64,000 bases of DNA, from the NCBI GenBank assembly GCA_047722305.1, contig JBDNYM010000005.1, forward strand, positions 1 through 64,000, written 5' to 3'. Origin of the DNA: JAKVJE01 sp047722305. GTDB lineage: Bacteria; Actinomycetota; Actinomycetes; Actinomycetales; Microbacteriaceae. Shown here piece by piece: positions 25,376 through 34,744 of the stretch; position 1 is the first letter of the stretch; each line of letters starts with the position of its first letter. A model generated the notes under the pieces. The model was not told the origin of the DNA and did not search any database. It saw only the letters and a list, made by a program, of their open reading frames with translations. A program made the position numbers and the translations under genes.

Positions 25376-26295
25376 CGCCGCCCAGCCGGGGTCGCCGCCG
25401 CCTTGGTGTCGTCGTCGAGCACGGCGTTCAGGCTGCCCGACCGGTAGCCGCCCAGTTCGAGCGCGGCGTATTTGAAGCCGATGCGCTTGAACGCGGCCGC
25501 GACCTTGTCCATGACCGCCTCGTCGAACAGCAGCCGCCGCTCTTCGGGGGCGACCTCGATGCGGGCGATGTCGCCGGCGTGGTAACGCACGCGCACCGTG
25601 CGCACGCCCAGCCGCTTCAGCACCCGCTCGCCGGCCGCGATCATGTCGAGCCGGCCGGTGGTGATCCGCTCGCCGTAGGCGACGCGGGACGCCAGGCAGC
25701 TGCTGGCCGGCTTGTTCCAGGTGTGCAGGTGGAACCGTCGCGACAGCGTCCGGATCTCGGCTTTGGTGAGCCCGGCGTCCTCCAGCGGGTTCACGACGCC
25801 CAGCTCGGCCAGCGCCTTCATGCCGGGCCGGTAGTCGCGCACGTCGTCGGCGTTGACCCCGGAGGCGAGCCAGTGGATGCCGCGCCGGACGGCCTCCTCG
25901 GCCATGCTGCTGAACTCGATGTTCTTGCAGATGTAGCAGCGGTCGGCACCGTTGGCGCTGAACGCCTCCGAGTCGAGCTGGTTCAGCGCCACGATGGCGT
26001 AGTTGATGCCGGAGGCGGCATAGAACGCCTTCACGTCGCGCAGGTCGTCCTCGGTGAGGGTCGGCGACTGCACGGTCATGGCCAGCGCGTCCTCGCCCAG
26101 GACGTCCTGCGCCACCTTCACCAGCAGCGTGCTGTCCACCCCGCCGGAGAAGGCGATCGCGAGCCTCCCGTAGCCGCGGATCTGGTCTTGCAGCCGGTGC
26201 AGCTTCGCCTCCAGCGCGTCGGGGTCGACGTGTCCGAGGTCGATGCTGACCGGCACCGCCGCGCGCGGAGCCTGTCCGCGCAGAATCTGTGTCAT
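25372..26295 (-). CDS. larE: ATP-dependent sacrificial sulfur transferase LarE
   Basis: 307 residues. The PP-loop [16 protein letters not shown] activates the substrate carboxylate with ATP, and Cys200 in [15 protein letters not shown] matches the sacrificial cysteine of Lactiplantibacillus LarE. DRCYICK (Cys120, Cys123) is also present. LarE donates sulfur to form the thioacid groups of the nickel-pincer nucleotide. Twelve bases separate it from larA, with AGAGGCC upstream of the start. Confidence 0.95.
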
Positions 26296-26307
26296 GGAGG
26301 CCTCTCT

Positions 26308-27582
26308 TTACTCGACGATGACCGACAGGCCATCGGGGATGACGGTGACCTTGGCATCCTCGCCCTCGCGCGCGTAAGCGCTCTGCAGGGCCTCGGGGAA
26401 GCTCTTCGCGAGCTCCATGTGCATGCTGGTGATGAGGTCGGGGTCGACCAGATCGGACACGACGATGACGTGGTGCTTGACCAGGATGCGGGCCAGGATC
26501 TGCGAGGTCCACTGGTCGGGCACGGTCTGGTCTCGCGGCGTGGCGAGGGCCTGGTCGAGGAACTGCTGCGGGTCGTCGACGTCGGCGAGGCTGTGGTAGA
26601 AGCCCTCGCCGCCGTGGCCGTCGGCGCAGCCGGCCACCATGATGATGGTGCCGCCCTCCTTGTTGGTGGCCTCGGCGGCCGTCATGCCCTTCACGGCCTG
26701 GTAGAGGTTCTGGTCGAGCGGGTAGCCGCCGTTGGTGGTGATGGCGATGTCGCAGGTCTGCTTCTTGACGCGCGACAGGTTCTCGAGGAACTCGCAGCCC
26801 GCCAGGTGGGCTTTCTCCGAATCGCCGGCGAAGGACGCGATGACGTGCTTGTTCGCATCCAGCACCACGTTCAGGATGAAGGCCAGGTGCGCGGTCTGGG
26901 CCGCGTACAGCATGTCCTCGTGGATGGGGTTGTGGTGCAGGTTGCCGGTGCGGGCCCGGTCGGAGTCGATGAACTCGCCGCAGTGGTTGGCCATGATCGT
27001 CTTGTAGGAGGCGACGCCGGGCAGCACCGACTTGCGGCCGCCGGAGAACCCGGCGAAGAAGTGCGACTCGATGAACCCCTCCGCGATCAGCAGGTCGGCC
27101 TCGGCGGCGATCCTGTTGATGATGCAGGGGCCGCCGGAGGGCAGCGTGCCGATCTGCACCATGGCGGAGTCGTCGCGGGAGTCGTGCATGACGATCTTCT
27201 CGTGCGCGACGATCTCCTCGCCGTACTTGTTGACCAGCTCGTCGTGGGTGGAGGCGCGGTGGAAGCCGGTCGCCACCAGGATGGTGATGTCGGCGTCCGG
27301 CTCGACCGAGCGGATGCGGCGCAGCAGGATGGGGGTCAGGATGCGCGACGGCACCGGACGGGTGTGGTCGGAGCTGATGAGCACGATCTTGTGCTTGCCC
27401 TTGACGAGGTCCTCCAGGCGCGGGGTGCCGATGGGGTTGTCGAGGGACGCCTCGACGATCTCCTCCTGCGTGGCGTCGGTGTGGTAGGTGGCCGCCTGGG
27501 ATTCGAGCATCCCCAGGAGGTTGCGGTCGTCGATCTCGGCGGCGACGGTCTGGTGGTCATACGGCAGGCTGATGACAGCCAT
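26308..27582 (-). CDS. larA: Nickel-dependent lactate racemase LarA (or related 2-hydroxyacid racemase)
   Basis: 424 residues, same length class as the L. plantarum enzyme. The numbering agrees with that enzyme without gaps: Asp72/Arg75 in SDHTRPVPS, His108 in GFHRAST, His174 in ESHFFAG, Lys184 in SGGRKSV and His200 in MANHCGE. Lys184 bears the nickel-pincer cofactor and His200 ligates Ni. The enzyme interconverts D- and L-2-hydroxyacids by hydride transfer. All maturation genes are present around it. LarA homologues vary in substrate, so lactate itself is inferred. Confidence 0.94.
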   Translation of the reverse strand: MAVISLPYDHQTVAAEIDDRNLLGMLESQAATYHTDATQEEIVEASLDNPIGTPRLEDLVKGKHKIVLISSDHTRPVPSRILTPILLRRIRSVEPDADITILVATGFHRASTHDELVNKYGEEIVAHEKIVMHDSRDDSAMVQIGTLPSGGPCIINRIAAEADLLIAEGFIESHFFAGFSGGRKSVLPGVASYKTIMANHCGEFIDSDRARTGNLHHNPIHEDMLYAAQTAHLAFILNVVLDANKHVIASFAGDSEKAHLAGCEFLENLSRVKKQTCDIAITTNGGYPLDQNLYQAVKGMTAAEATNKEGGTIIMVAGCADGHGGEGFYHSLADVDDPQQFLDQALATPRDQTVPDQWTSQILARILVKHHVIVVSDLVDPDLITSMHMELAKSFPEALQSAYAREGEDAKVTVIPDGLSVIVE

Positions 27583-27606
27583 GGGCGTGTCCTTCTTTCG
27601 TGCGAT

Positions 27607-28728
27607 TCATGCGTTGATGCTTCTCTGCGGATACGTGTGATCGGGGTCGGAATGGGAGCGTCGCCGGGCGACGAGGGCGACCACCCAGCTGCTCATGAGC
27701 AGCCCGGCGATCGCGAACCCCGTCCAGGTGGCGCCGCCGACCCGGTCGACCCAGGTCCAGAAGGTGCCGTGCCAGCCGAGCTGGTCGCCGAAGGTGCCCA
27801 GCAGCTCCATCCAGCTGACCCCGAAGGCGACGACCACCGAGACGGCGGTGACGACGACGTTGTACGAGAACTTGGTGCGCGGCCGGGCGACCGCCCAGCC
27901 GTAGGCGCTGGCCATGACGGCGCCCTCGGCGGTGTCGAACAGGCACATCCCGGCGGCGAACAGCAGCGGGAGGCAGGGCACCGCGTACCAGGGCAGGACG
28001 GCCCCTCCCGCTCCCCCGGCCAGCACCAGCAGGCCGATCTCGGTGGCGGTGTCGAACCCGAGCCCGAACAGCAGCCCGATCGGGTACATGCGGCCGGGAC
28101 GATCGATGGCCCGCAGCGCCGGACCGAGCAGACGGGCCAGGAAGCCGCGCTCGCCCAGCAGGCGCTCGACGCTCGCGTCCCCGTCCTGGCCATGGGCAGG
28201 CAGGCGCACCAGGCGGACGAGGGTCACCAGGTTGATGACGCCGATGATCACCAGGAAGCCCCCGGAGATCAGCGGCCCCACCCAGCCGGTCACGACGTGC
28301 AGCGGCGAGGATGCGTCCTGAATCTGCCCGGCGAGGGCGCGGGCCCCCAGCGCCACGGCGAGGGCGAGGACCAGGACGACCGTGGAGTGTCCGAGCGAGA
28401 ACCACAGCCCGACCGTCGAGGCCTTCTTGCCGTCCTGGACGAGCTTGCGAGTGGTGTTGTCGATCACGGCGATGTGATCGGCGTCGAACGCGTGGCGCAT
28501 GCCGAGCACGTACGCGGTGAGCCCGATGCCGAGCGCCGCCGTGGAGTGGCCGGGGGCCAGCAAGGCCAGCAGCAGGAAGGCGATGCCGACGGCATGCAGG
28601 GCGGCCACGGCCGCCGTCATGCCGGCCCAGGAGCGTCGGACGTCGCGCGCGCGCAGCGGCGAGGGCGCCAGGCGTCCGCGGACGGATTGCTCAGGGGGTC
28701 GAATCGACGAATCCGGTGTCGTGCTCAA
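27607..28728 (-). CDS. NiCoT-family nickel/cobalt permease
   Basis: 373 residues from the TTG at 28728 (MSTTPDSSIRPPEQSVRG), preceded by GAGAAGAG; an ATG at 28773 is an alternative but coincides with a possible -10 box (TACGAT). The NiCoT signature RHAFDADHIAVID lies in helix II, with GLWFSLGHSTVV and LFGLGFDTATEIG following, eight helices in all. It imports Ni2+ for LarA and LarC. It lies between larC and larA, an operon position that fixes its substrate as nickel. Confidence 0.9.
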   Translation of the reverse strand: MSTTPDSSIRPPEQSVRGRLAPSPLRARDVRRSWAGMTAAVAALHAVGIAFLLLALLAPGHSTAALGIGLTAYVLGMRHAFDADHIAVIDNTTRKLVQDGKKASTVGLWFSLGHSTVVLVLALAVALGARALAGQIQDASSPLHVVTGWVGPLISGGFLVIIGVINLVTLVRLVRLPAHGQDGDASVERLLGERGFLARLLGPALRAIDRPGRMYPIGLLFGLGFDTATEIGLLVLAGGAGGAVLPWYAVPCLPLLFAAGMCLFDTAEGAVMASAYGWAVARPRTKFSYNVVVTAVSVVVAFGVSWMELLGTFGDQLGWHGTFWTWVDRVGGATWTGFAIAGLLMSSWVVALVARRRSHSDPDHTYPQRSINA

Positions 28729-28799
28729 TCTGCAGCATCTCTTCTCACGCTCGACACCACAGGATCGTAACATCGCCGTCTGACCGCCGGGTCCAGCGG

Positions 28800-30218
28800 T
28801 CACTCCGCGGCGGCGAACGCCGCGCGCGCCGCCGCGAGGACGTCTGCCAGCGGGACGCCGTGCTCGCGGGCCAGCCGGGCGCAGTCCTCGTACTCAGGAG
28901 CGGCCTTGCGCCCGCCGGGACGGGCGGCGCTCTTGACGCGGACTTCGCCGAAACGCGTGCGCACCGTGGTGAACTCGCGCTTCAACACGTAGCGGGGCAT
29001 GGACGCGCAGCGCACCCCCAGTGTCGAGGTCTCGGTGAGCATCACCTCGGCCAACCGGCGCTCGTCGCCGGGGCGGGCGATGGCGGTGAGCACCACCGCC
29101 GGGCGGCCCTTCTTGCCGAAGACCGGCGTGAAGGACGCGTCCAGCGCGCCGGCGTCGAGCAGCCGCTGCCGGGCGTAGGAGAGCTGCTCACCCGTCTGAT
29201 CGTCGATGTTGGCCTCCAGGACCGTCACGGTGTCGCGAGTGATGACGCCGGCATCCTCGACGGCGGCGCCCTGGGCACCGGCGCCGGCGCTGCCTGCCGC
29301 CGGAGCCGCAGCCGGAGCCTCGTCCATGGTGCCCAATATGCCGCGCAGAGCATTGAAGCCGCCCGTGTCGCGCTTGCCGGCGCCGTAGCCGATGCGCTCC
29401 ACGTGCAGACCCCGCAACGGGCCGTACCCCTCGCAGATGGTGCGCAGGATGGCGATGCCGGTGGGAGTGACGAGCTCGGTGGGGATGTCGGTCTGCCGAT
29501 ACGGGATCGGGATCGGCCCGGAGGCGAGCATCTCGGCCACCGCCGGCGCCGGCACGGGCATCCGGCCGTGGGCCATCTCGATGAAGCCGGTGCCGTCGTG
29601 CACCGTCGAGGCCAGCACGCGCGGCCGGCCCAGCAGTTCGAGGCCGATGAAGGCCCCGGTGATGTCGACGATGCTGTCCACCGCCCCCACCTCGTGGAAG
29701 TGCACCTCCTCGATGGGCTTGCCGTGCACCTTCGCCTCGGCCCGGGCGACCTCCGTGAACACGGCGATCGCGTGCTGCTTCACCCAATCGGACAGGTCGC
29801 CGCCGGCGATGATCGCCGTGCAGTCGGCCAGGCTGCGGGCGTGCGCGTGGTCGTGATGGTGCGGATGGCCGTGGTCCTGATGGCCAGGATGGCCGTGATC
29901 GTCATGGGGGTCGTGATCGTCATGGTCATGGTGGCCGTGGATGGGCGCGGGCGCGTCGTCATGCGAGTGCACGTGGTCGTGATCGTGCGTGTGCCCATGG
30001 GGGGCGTCGGGCGCGGACGGGTCGTCCAGCACCACGTCCACATCCTGCACCTCGATGGCCGACACCACCCGGCGGGAGTAGCGCATCTCGTAGCCCGAGA
30101 CGTGCAGCTTGGCCAGCTCGGCCGTGAGCCGATGCGGGTCGACGCCGAGGTCGATCAGGACGCCCAGCAGCATGTCGCCGCTGATCCCCGAGAAGCAGTC
30201 CAAGTACAGCGTGCGCAC
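28800..30218 (-). CDS. larC: Nickel insertase LarC, single uninterrupted ORF
   Basis: 472 residues from GTG 30218, preceded by CTGGAGG; an ATG at 30269 would add 17 residues. RTLYLDCFSGISGDMLLGVL opens the family. Residues ~75-130 form a histidine-rich insertion (about 23 His, e.g. HGHTHDHDHVHSHDD), typical of nickel storage/insertion proteins. GKPIEEVHFHEVGAVDSIVD and the C-terminal part with NIDDQTGEQLSYARQ complete LarC1 and LarC2 regions in one frame, unlike the split larC1/larC2 of L. plantarum. LarC inserts Ni into the pincer nucleotide using CTP. First gene of the lar operon. Confidence 0.94.
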   Translation of the reverse strand: MRTLYLDCFSGISGDMLLGVLIDLGVDPHRLTAELAKLHVSGYEMRYSRRVVSAIEVQDVDVVLDDPSAPDAPHGHTHDHDHVHSHDDAPAPIHGHHDHDDHDPHDDHGHPGHQDHGHPHHHDHAHARSLADCTAIIAGGDLSDWVKQHAIAVFTEVARAEAKVHGKPIEEVHFHEVGAVDSIVDITGAFIGLELLGRPRVLASTVHDGTGFIEMAHGRMPVPAPAVAEMLASGPIPIPYRQTDIPTELVTPTGIAILRTICEGYGPLRGLHVERIGYGAGKRDTGGFNALRGILGTMDEAPAAAPAAGSAGAGAQGAAVEDAGVITRDTVTVLEANIDDQTGEQLSYARQRLLDAGALDASFTPVFGKKGRPAVVLTAIARPGDERRLAEVMLTETSTLGVRCASMPRYVLKREFTTVRTRFGEVRVKSAARPGGRKAAPEYEDCARLAREHGVPLADVLAAARAAFAAAE

Positions 30219-30296
30219 GTCATCCTCCAGGAGTTCCGGGCCGGCCGGCGCCGACTCATCCGCTGGCACCCTACCTCCCGCCCGGGCACCGCCCGG

Positions 30297-30419
30297 TCAC
30301 CGCCGGGTCAGGCGGATCCTCCACTGGTCCGGCCCCGACTGCACGTCGTCGACGCCGACGTCGCCGAGCTGGCGGATCTGAGCGAGCAGCGGCAGCGGGT
30401 CGTGCGGGGCGATCCTCAT
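30297..30419 (-). CDS. 40-residue DUF2249-like C-terminal module
   Basis: A 40-residue frame, MRIAPHDPLPLLAQIRQLGD followed by VGVDDVQSGPDQWRIRLTRR. PHDPLPLL and GPxxWRIRL are the C-terminal half of the DUF2249 domain; the N-terminal half is absent. The ATG overlaps the stop of the HTH gene (ATGA), so it is translationally coupled to it. DUF2249 occurs near heme/NO and redox genes; function unknown. Either a genuine short protein or what remains after truncation. Confidence 0.6.
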   Translation of the reverse strand: MRIAPHDPLPLLAQIRQLGDVGVDDVQSGPDQWRIRLTRR

Positions 30420-31213
30420 CGGGGTTCCTCTCCGCCGCGGCGGAGGCCGCGGGTCGTGATCCGGGATTCGGGCTGAAGTTCAGGTTCGGTCTGGGCCTCG
30501 GGCTGCGGCGACGAAGCCGCCGCGAAGGTCAGGCGGCACGCGTTCGGCTCGGCGAAGGGCACGAGGCCGACCGCTCCCGAAATGCTCTGGTGCCGGGCGA
30601 GGCGCCGGGCCAGGCCCAGGTGGATGGCGCAGATCGTCCCCGGGTGGCGCCCGGCCGCGGCCGCGAAGGGGCAGGAGCGCAGGCGCGCGCCCCAGGGCGT
30701 GCGCTCCGGGGAGAATCCCAGGCGGGCGAGCTCGGGCAGCAGCCCCGCCCGGTCCTGCGCCCAGAGCTCGTCGGCCCAGCGGGCGCCGGCCGCCTCGGCC
30801 CGGCGGGCGCGCTCCGCCCCGGTGCCGATCCCGCGGCGCGCGGTGCCGTCCCCCGGATGGGCGTCGCCATCCGGCATCTCGCCGTCCAGCATCTCCGCGA
30901 GCGCCTCCACCATCGGCCGCCAGACGGCGGGATCGGCAGTGGAGTGGGCCCCAAGCTGCGCTGCGGCGAGCGGCCGGTAGCGCAGCGCGGGGCGGCCCCG
31001 GCGGCCCTCGGCGCTCCGTTCAAGGGCGACCAGCCCGGCCGCGGCCAGCCGATCGAGGTGGAAGCGCACCGTGGTGGGGTGCAGCCCGAGCACGCGGCCG
31101 AGCTCGGCGACGGTGGCGGGCGCATCCAGCGTCCGCAGCGCGGAGAGCACGCGGGCAGCCGCCGGCGAGAGCGGAGTCTCGGCTCCGCCGGAAACCTCGT
31201 CCATCCGGCGCAT
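30416..31213 (-). CDS. HTH regulator with SufR-like cysteine cluster
   Basis: 265 residues. The N-terminal HTH (LSALRTLDAPATVAELGRVL, then LHPTTVRFHLDRLAAAGLV) is ArsR/DeoR-like. The C-terminal half carries LRSCPF, TICAIHLGLA and PNACRLTF, a cysteine arrangement like that of Fe-S-binding SufR-type regulators. Promoter TACTTT six bases before the ATG suggests leaderless translation. It is divergent from the diflavin reductase and coupled to the DUF2249-like ORF, so it may control redox or NO-stress functions; it could also control the lar operon, which it precedes. Confidence 0.8.
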   Translation of the reverse strand: MRRMDEVSGGAETPLSPAAARVLSALRTLDAPATVAELGRVLGLHPTTVRFHLDRLAAAGLVALERSAEGRRGRPALRYRPLAAAQLGAHSTADPAVWRPMVEALAEMLDGEMPDGDAHPGDGTARRGIGTGAERARRAEAAGARWADELWAQDRAGLLPELARLGFSPERTPWGARLRSCPFAAAAGRHPGTICAIHLGLARRLARHQSISGAVGLVPFAEPNACRLTFAAASSPQPEAQTEPELQPESRITTRGLRRGGEEPR

Positions 31214-31295
31214 GAATAAAAAGTATCATCATCCTCTATAAAACGTTTCGACCCTGGCGGCGAGACGCGCTGCGAACGAAGGGCAGGCCACGCCG

Positions 31296-31466
31296 ATGAG
31301 CACCGAGACCGAGCGCACCGGCCGCCGCCTGCCGTGGCGAGCGGCACCGCCCGTCCTCGCCGTCTGTATGCGCGGCGGCTACCTCCGGGCGCCCGCCGCC
31401 GCATCCTGGGCCACCGGCGGCGCCATGAGCGGCGCGGAGACGACAGCGCCATGGCCCACGACGTGA
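31296..31466 (+). CDS. Possible short ORF overlapping the diflavin reductase start
   Basis: 56 residues, MSTETERTGRRLPWRAAPPV to ...TTAPWPTT, ending 16 bases inside the next gene in another frame. AAGGGC lies upstream. No homology that I recognise. It could be a leader whose translation couples to the reductase, or chance; it is listed because its position and ribosome site are reasonable. Confidence 0.3.
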   Translation: MSTETERTGRRLPWRAAPPVLAVCMRGGYLRAPAAASWATGGAMSGAETTAPWPTT

Positions 31467-33154
31467 CGAGCGGCGCGCAGCCGCGGCCCGCCGCCCTCCC
31501 GCTGCTGGTGCTGTACGGCACCGAGGGCGGCAACGCGGAGGACCTGGCCCTCGCCGCCGGACGAGCCGCGGCCGCGCGGGGCGTCGCCGCCCGCGTCCTG
31601 GGTCTCGACCGCTTCTCTCCGGAGCAGCTCGCCGCTGCCGCCGCGGCGCTGTTCTTCGTGTCCACCAGCGGGCTGGGCGAGATGCCGGAGAACGCCGAAC
31701 GGTTCTGGATGGCACTGTCCGGGCAGGACGCCCCGCGCCTGCCCAGGCTGCGGTACGGGATGCTCGGGCTGGGCGACCGCAGCTACCTCCGCTTCTGCCA
31801 GGCGGCACGTGATCTCGATGCGCGCCTGACCGAGCTCGGGGCGCAGCCGGTGATCGGCCGTCAGGACTGCGACGACGACTTCGACGCCCCGGCGGCGCGG
31901 TGGACGGAACAGGCGCTGGACCGCCTGGCCGCGGCCGTGCCATCCCTCGCGGCAGGAGCAGGAGCACCGAACACCCCGGGCGCCGCTGCACAGCCGGCCC
32001 GCGAGGTGCCGGCGACCGTCACGGCCTCGCGGCGGCTCACCGACCCGTCCTCAGACCGGGAGGTGCGGCACTACACGCTCGCGCTGGAGACCGCCGCGGG
32101 ATCGGGTGCGGCGGCGAGCGCGCCGCCCTCCTTCTCCCCTGGCGATTCGGTGGACATCGCCGTCCCGAACGATCCCGCCCTGGTCGCCCTGGTGTGCCGG
32201 CGTCTGGGGCTCGACCCGGAAGCGGTCGTGACGGACCGGGCTGCGGGAAGCGTGCCGGCAGGCACGGGCACAGCCGCCCCGCTCGCCGTCGTCCTCGCCC
32301 GCCGTGAGTTGCGCCGGCTCTCGGTGCCGCTGCTCGCGGAGGTCGCGCGCCGCGGCGCCGATCCCGAGCTGTCTCGGCTGCTCGCGAGCCCGGCGTCCGC
32401 GGCCCTGGCCCGATGGGCCGAGCCCCGCGACCTGGCGCAGGCCGCCGCCGAGCATCCTCGCGCCCGGTTCACCGCCGCCGAGCTGGTGTCGCTGCTGCCG
32501 CCGCTGCGCCCGCGCGCCTACTCGATCGCCTCGAGCCCCCTGGTCGATCCCGACCGCATCGACCTGGCCGTCCGCACGGTCGCCTACACCGCGGACGGCC
32601 GCCGGCAGTGGGGCGCCGTCAGCGGCGGGCTCGCGCACCGCACCCGGGTGGGGGACGTCGTGCCGGTGCGGATCCGCCCCAACCGCGCCTTCCGCCTGCC
32701 CGACGACCCCGACGCCGCGGTGGTCATGGTCGGCGCCGGCGTGGGAGTGGCGCCCTTCCGCGCGTTCCTGCAGCACCGCGCCGCCCGGGGCGACCGCGGC
32801 CGCAGCTGGCTGCTGTACGGCCTGCGGAGCCCGGACGAAGACGCGCTCTATCAGGACGACTTCGAGACCTGGACGCGCGGCGGCGTGCTCACGCACCTCG
32901 ATCCGGCGCCCTCGCGCGGCCCCGGACCCCGCGAATACGTGCAGCACCGGCTGCGGGCCCGCGGATCGGAGGTGTTCGACTGGCTGTGCGCCGGCGCCAT
33001 CCTCTACGTGTGCGGGGACGCCCGCGGCATGGCCCCCGCGGTGCGCCTCGCGATCCGGGCGATCGCCGCCGAGCGGCTGGGCGGCTACCCGGAAGCCGAC
33101 CGCTTCCTGGACGCCCTGGACGAGACCGGCCACTACCGGCAGGACGTCTACTGA
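31451..33154 (+). CDS. CysJ/CPR-type diflavin reductase
   Basis: 567 residues. Flavodoxin domain 1-150 (VLYGTEGGNAEDLALAAGRA; VSTSGLGEMPENAERFW; GLGDRSYLRFCQAARDLD). FAD domain 190-430 with RPRAYSIASSPLVDPDRIDL and GAVSGGLAHRTRVGD. NADPH domain 430-567 with VMVGAGVGVAPFRAFLQHRA, LLYGLRS and ILYVCGDARGMAP, ending QDVY. It moves electrons from NADPH via FAD and FMN to a heme or siroheme partner, usually sulfite or nitrite reductase; no partner gene is adjacent. Divergent from the Fe-S-type regulator, so the pair may be redox-responsive. Confidence 0.88.
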   Translation: MAHDVTSGAQPRPAALPLLVLYGTEGGNAEDLALAAGRAAAARGVAARVLGLDRFSPEQLAAAAAALFFVSTSGLGEMPENAERFWMALSGQDAPRLPRLRYGMLGLGDRSYLRFCQAARDLDARLTELGAQPVIGRQDCDDDFDAPAARWTEQALDRLAAAVPSLAAGAGAPNTPGAAAQPAREVPATVTASRRLTDPSSDREVRHYTLALETAAGSGAAASAPPSFSPGDSVDIAVPNDPALVALVCRRLGLDPEAVVTDRAAGSVPAGTGTAAPLAVVLARRELRRLSVPLLAEVARRGADPELSRLLASPASAALARWAEPRDLAQAAAEHPRARFTAAELVSLLPPLRPRAYSIASSPLVDPDRIDLAVRTVAYTADGRRQWGAVSGGLAHRTRVGDVVPVRIRPNRAFRLPDDPDAAVVMVGAGVGVAPFRAFLQHRAARGDRGRSWLLYGLRSPDEDALYQDDFETWTRGGVLTHLDPAPSRGPGPREYVQHRLRARGSEVFDWLCAGAILYVCGDARGMAPAVRLAIRAIAAERLGGYPEADRFLDALDETGHYRQDVY

Positions 33155-33155
33155 C

Positions 33156-33287
33156 GTCCGGCGGCACCCGCCGCGCCCCGCAGCCCGATCGCGCAGAGAC
33201 GAATGCCCGGCCGGCATCGACGGGAAACCCCGCGACGCCGACCGGGCACCCGGTCAACTCGTCGATGCCGGCGGAACCCCGCCGGAC
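33156..33287. terminator. Nested inverted repeats between convergent genes
   Basis: GTCCGGCGG (33156-33164) pairs with CCGCCGGAC (33279-33287), and inside them GCCGGCATCGAC (33210-33221) pairs with GTCGATGCCGGC (33261-33272), all perfect. It fills the space between the reductase stop (33154) and the dehydrogenase stop (33291), so a bidirectional terminator is the simplest reading. There is no U-tract. Confidence 0.55.
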
Positions 33288-33290
33288 CCG

Positions 33291-34685
33291 TCAGAACGCC
33301 GCGTGGACGTCGACGGCGTCGACCACCTTGATGTTCAGGAACTCGTCGAACCCGAGGTCGATCAGCTCGTGTCCGTAGCCGGAGTGCTTCACCCCGGCGA
33401 ACGGGATGTCGGCCTTCACCCAGGTGGGGTGGTTGATGTAGACCATGCCGGTGTCGAGGCGGGCGGCGACGCGGCGTCCGCGCTCCACGTCCTCGGTGAA
33501 CACGGAGCCGCCCAGCCCGAAGGTCGAATCGTTGGCGAGGCGGATCGCGTCCTCCTCGTCCTTGGCCCGGTAGAGCTGGCCGACGGGGCCGAAGAACTCC
33601 TCGCGGGCCGGCTCGTTGTCCGGTGTGATGTTCGTGAGCAGCTGCGGCTGGAAGAACGCGCCCTGCTCGGGCAGCGGAGCGTCCAGCTGCAGGGTCTCGA
33701 CCTCGGCCCCGGCGGCCACCGCGCGGTCGACCTGGTCCTTCAGGGTCTTCAGCGAGGCGGCGTCGTGCATCGGGGCGTAGGTGGTCGCCTCGTCCATCGG
33801 GTCGCCCGGGTGCAGCTTGGCGACCTCTTTCCGGTACAGGTCGAGGAACTCGTCGTACACCGAGTCGACCACGATGAACCGCTTCGACGAGCAGCACACC
33901 TGCCCGGCGTTCCAGTTGCGGCCGATGGCGGCCTGGTGGGCGGTGGCGGGCAGGTCGGCGTCTTCCAGCACGATGAACGCGTCGGCGCCGCCGAGCTCCA
34001 TGGTGGACTTCTTCAGGTACTTGCCGGCCAGGCCGGCGATGACCGCGCCGGCCTCCTCGCTGCCGGTCAGCGCCACCCCGCGCACCCGCGGGTCGGAGAT
34101 GATCTGCTCGGAGGCGTCGTGGCTGGCGAACAGGTTGGTGTAGACGCCCTTGGGCGCCCCGGCCTCGGACAGCAGGGCCTCGAACGCGAGGGCCGACTGC
34201 GGCACGTTGCTGGCGTGCTTGACCAGCAGCACGTTGCCGGCCGACAGCTGCGGCGCCGCCACGCGGGCCAGCTGGTAGTAGGGGAAGTTCCAGGGCTCCA
34301 CGGCGAACAGCACGCCCTGGGGCTGCTTGAGCAGCACCGCCTCGCCCTCGCCCTCGGCGACGGGCAGCGGCCGCGGCTCGAGCAGCTCGGCGGCGTGGTC
34401 GACGTAGTACTGCAGGATGTCGGCCGAGAGGATGACCTCGCCCTCGGCTTCGGTGATGGTCTTGCCCATCTCGGTGGTGAGGATCTGCGCGTACTCGTGG
34501 GTACGGTCGCGGAGGGTCTGCGCCGCCTTGGCGAGCACCGCGGTGCGCTCCTCGACCGGGCGGGCGCTCCACTCCTGGAACGCCTCGTGGGCGGTGTCGA
34601 TCGCGGTGGCGATCTCGTCCGGCGAGATCGTCGCGAATTCCTTCTCCACATTTCCGGTGTACGGATTGGTGGTCTTATAAGCCAT
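33291..34685 (-). CDS. Succinate-semialdehyde dehydrogenase (Sad/YneI type)
   Basis: 464 residues from ATG 34685 (AAGGAGATC upstream); a longer frame to 34907 has no support. Aldehyde dehydrogenase motifs: PWNFPYYQLARVAAPQLSAG, MELGGADAFIVLEDAD with the catalytic Glu, and AGQVCCSSKRFIV with the catalytic Cys. NHPTWVKADIPFAGVKHSGYG is close to the Sad branch of NAD(P)-dependent SSADH. It oxidises succinate semialdehyde (or related aldehydes) to succinate. Divergent from an NCS1 permease; possibly part of GABA or amine use. Confidence 0.88.
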   Translation of the reverse strand: MAYKTTNPYTGNVEKEFATISPDEIATAIDTAHEAFQEWSARPVEERTAVLAKAAQTLRDRTHEYAQILTTEMGKTITEAEGEVILSADILQYYVDHAAELLEPRPLPVAEGEGEAVLLKQPQGVLFAVEPWNFPYYQLARVAAPQLSAGNVLLVKHASNVPQSALAFEALLSEAGAPKGVYTNLFASHDASEQIISDPRVRGVALTGSEEAGAVIAGLAGKYLKKSTMELGGADAFIVLEDADLPATAHQAAIGRNWNAGQVCCSSKRFIVVDSVYDEFLDLYRKEVAKLHPGDPMDEATTYAPMHDAASLKTLKDQVDRAVAAGAEVETLQLDAPLPEQGAFFQPQLLTNITPDNEPAREEFFGPVGQLYRAKDEEDAIRLANDSTFGLGGSVFTEDVERGRRVAARLDTGMVYINHPTWVKADIPFAGVKHSGYGHELIDLGFDEFLNIKVVDAVDVHAAF

Positions 34686-34731
34686 GCTGATCTCCTTCGA
34701 CGCATGCGAGGGCCGTCTTCGCGGCCCATCG

Positions 34732-34744
34732 TGGTTTAACACCA
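34732..34744. promoter_or_regulatory. Weak TGGT..ACCA palindrome in the divergent promoter region
   Basis: TGGTTTAACACCA has TGGT/ACCA ends like GntR/FadR-type half-sites. It lies 46 bases upstream of the SSADH start in the region shared with the permease. No regulator gene is adjacent; low support. Confidence 0.25.

Noticed and set aside
29820..30000. Tandem-repeat or CRISPR-like pattern (GTGGTCGTGATC... periodicity)
   Set aside because: It is the coding sequence of the LarC histidine-rich segment; units are irregular and in frame.
28800..30218. Programmed frameshift in larC
   Set aside because: LarC1 and LarC2 regions lie in one open frame, so no recoding is needed here.
33165..33290. Additional copy of the ~103-bp repeat (contains CGATCGCGCAGAG)
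   Set aside because: Arms and tail do not match the TGTGCA-GGAGCGT pattern; its inverted repeats are unrelated.
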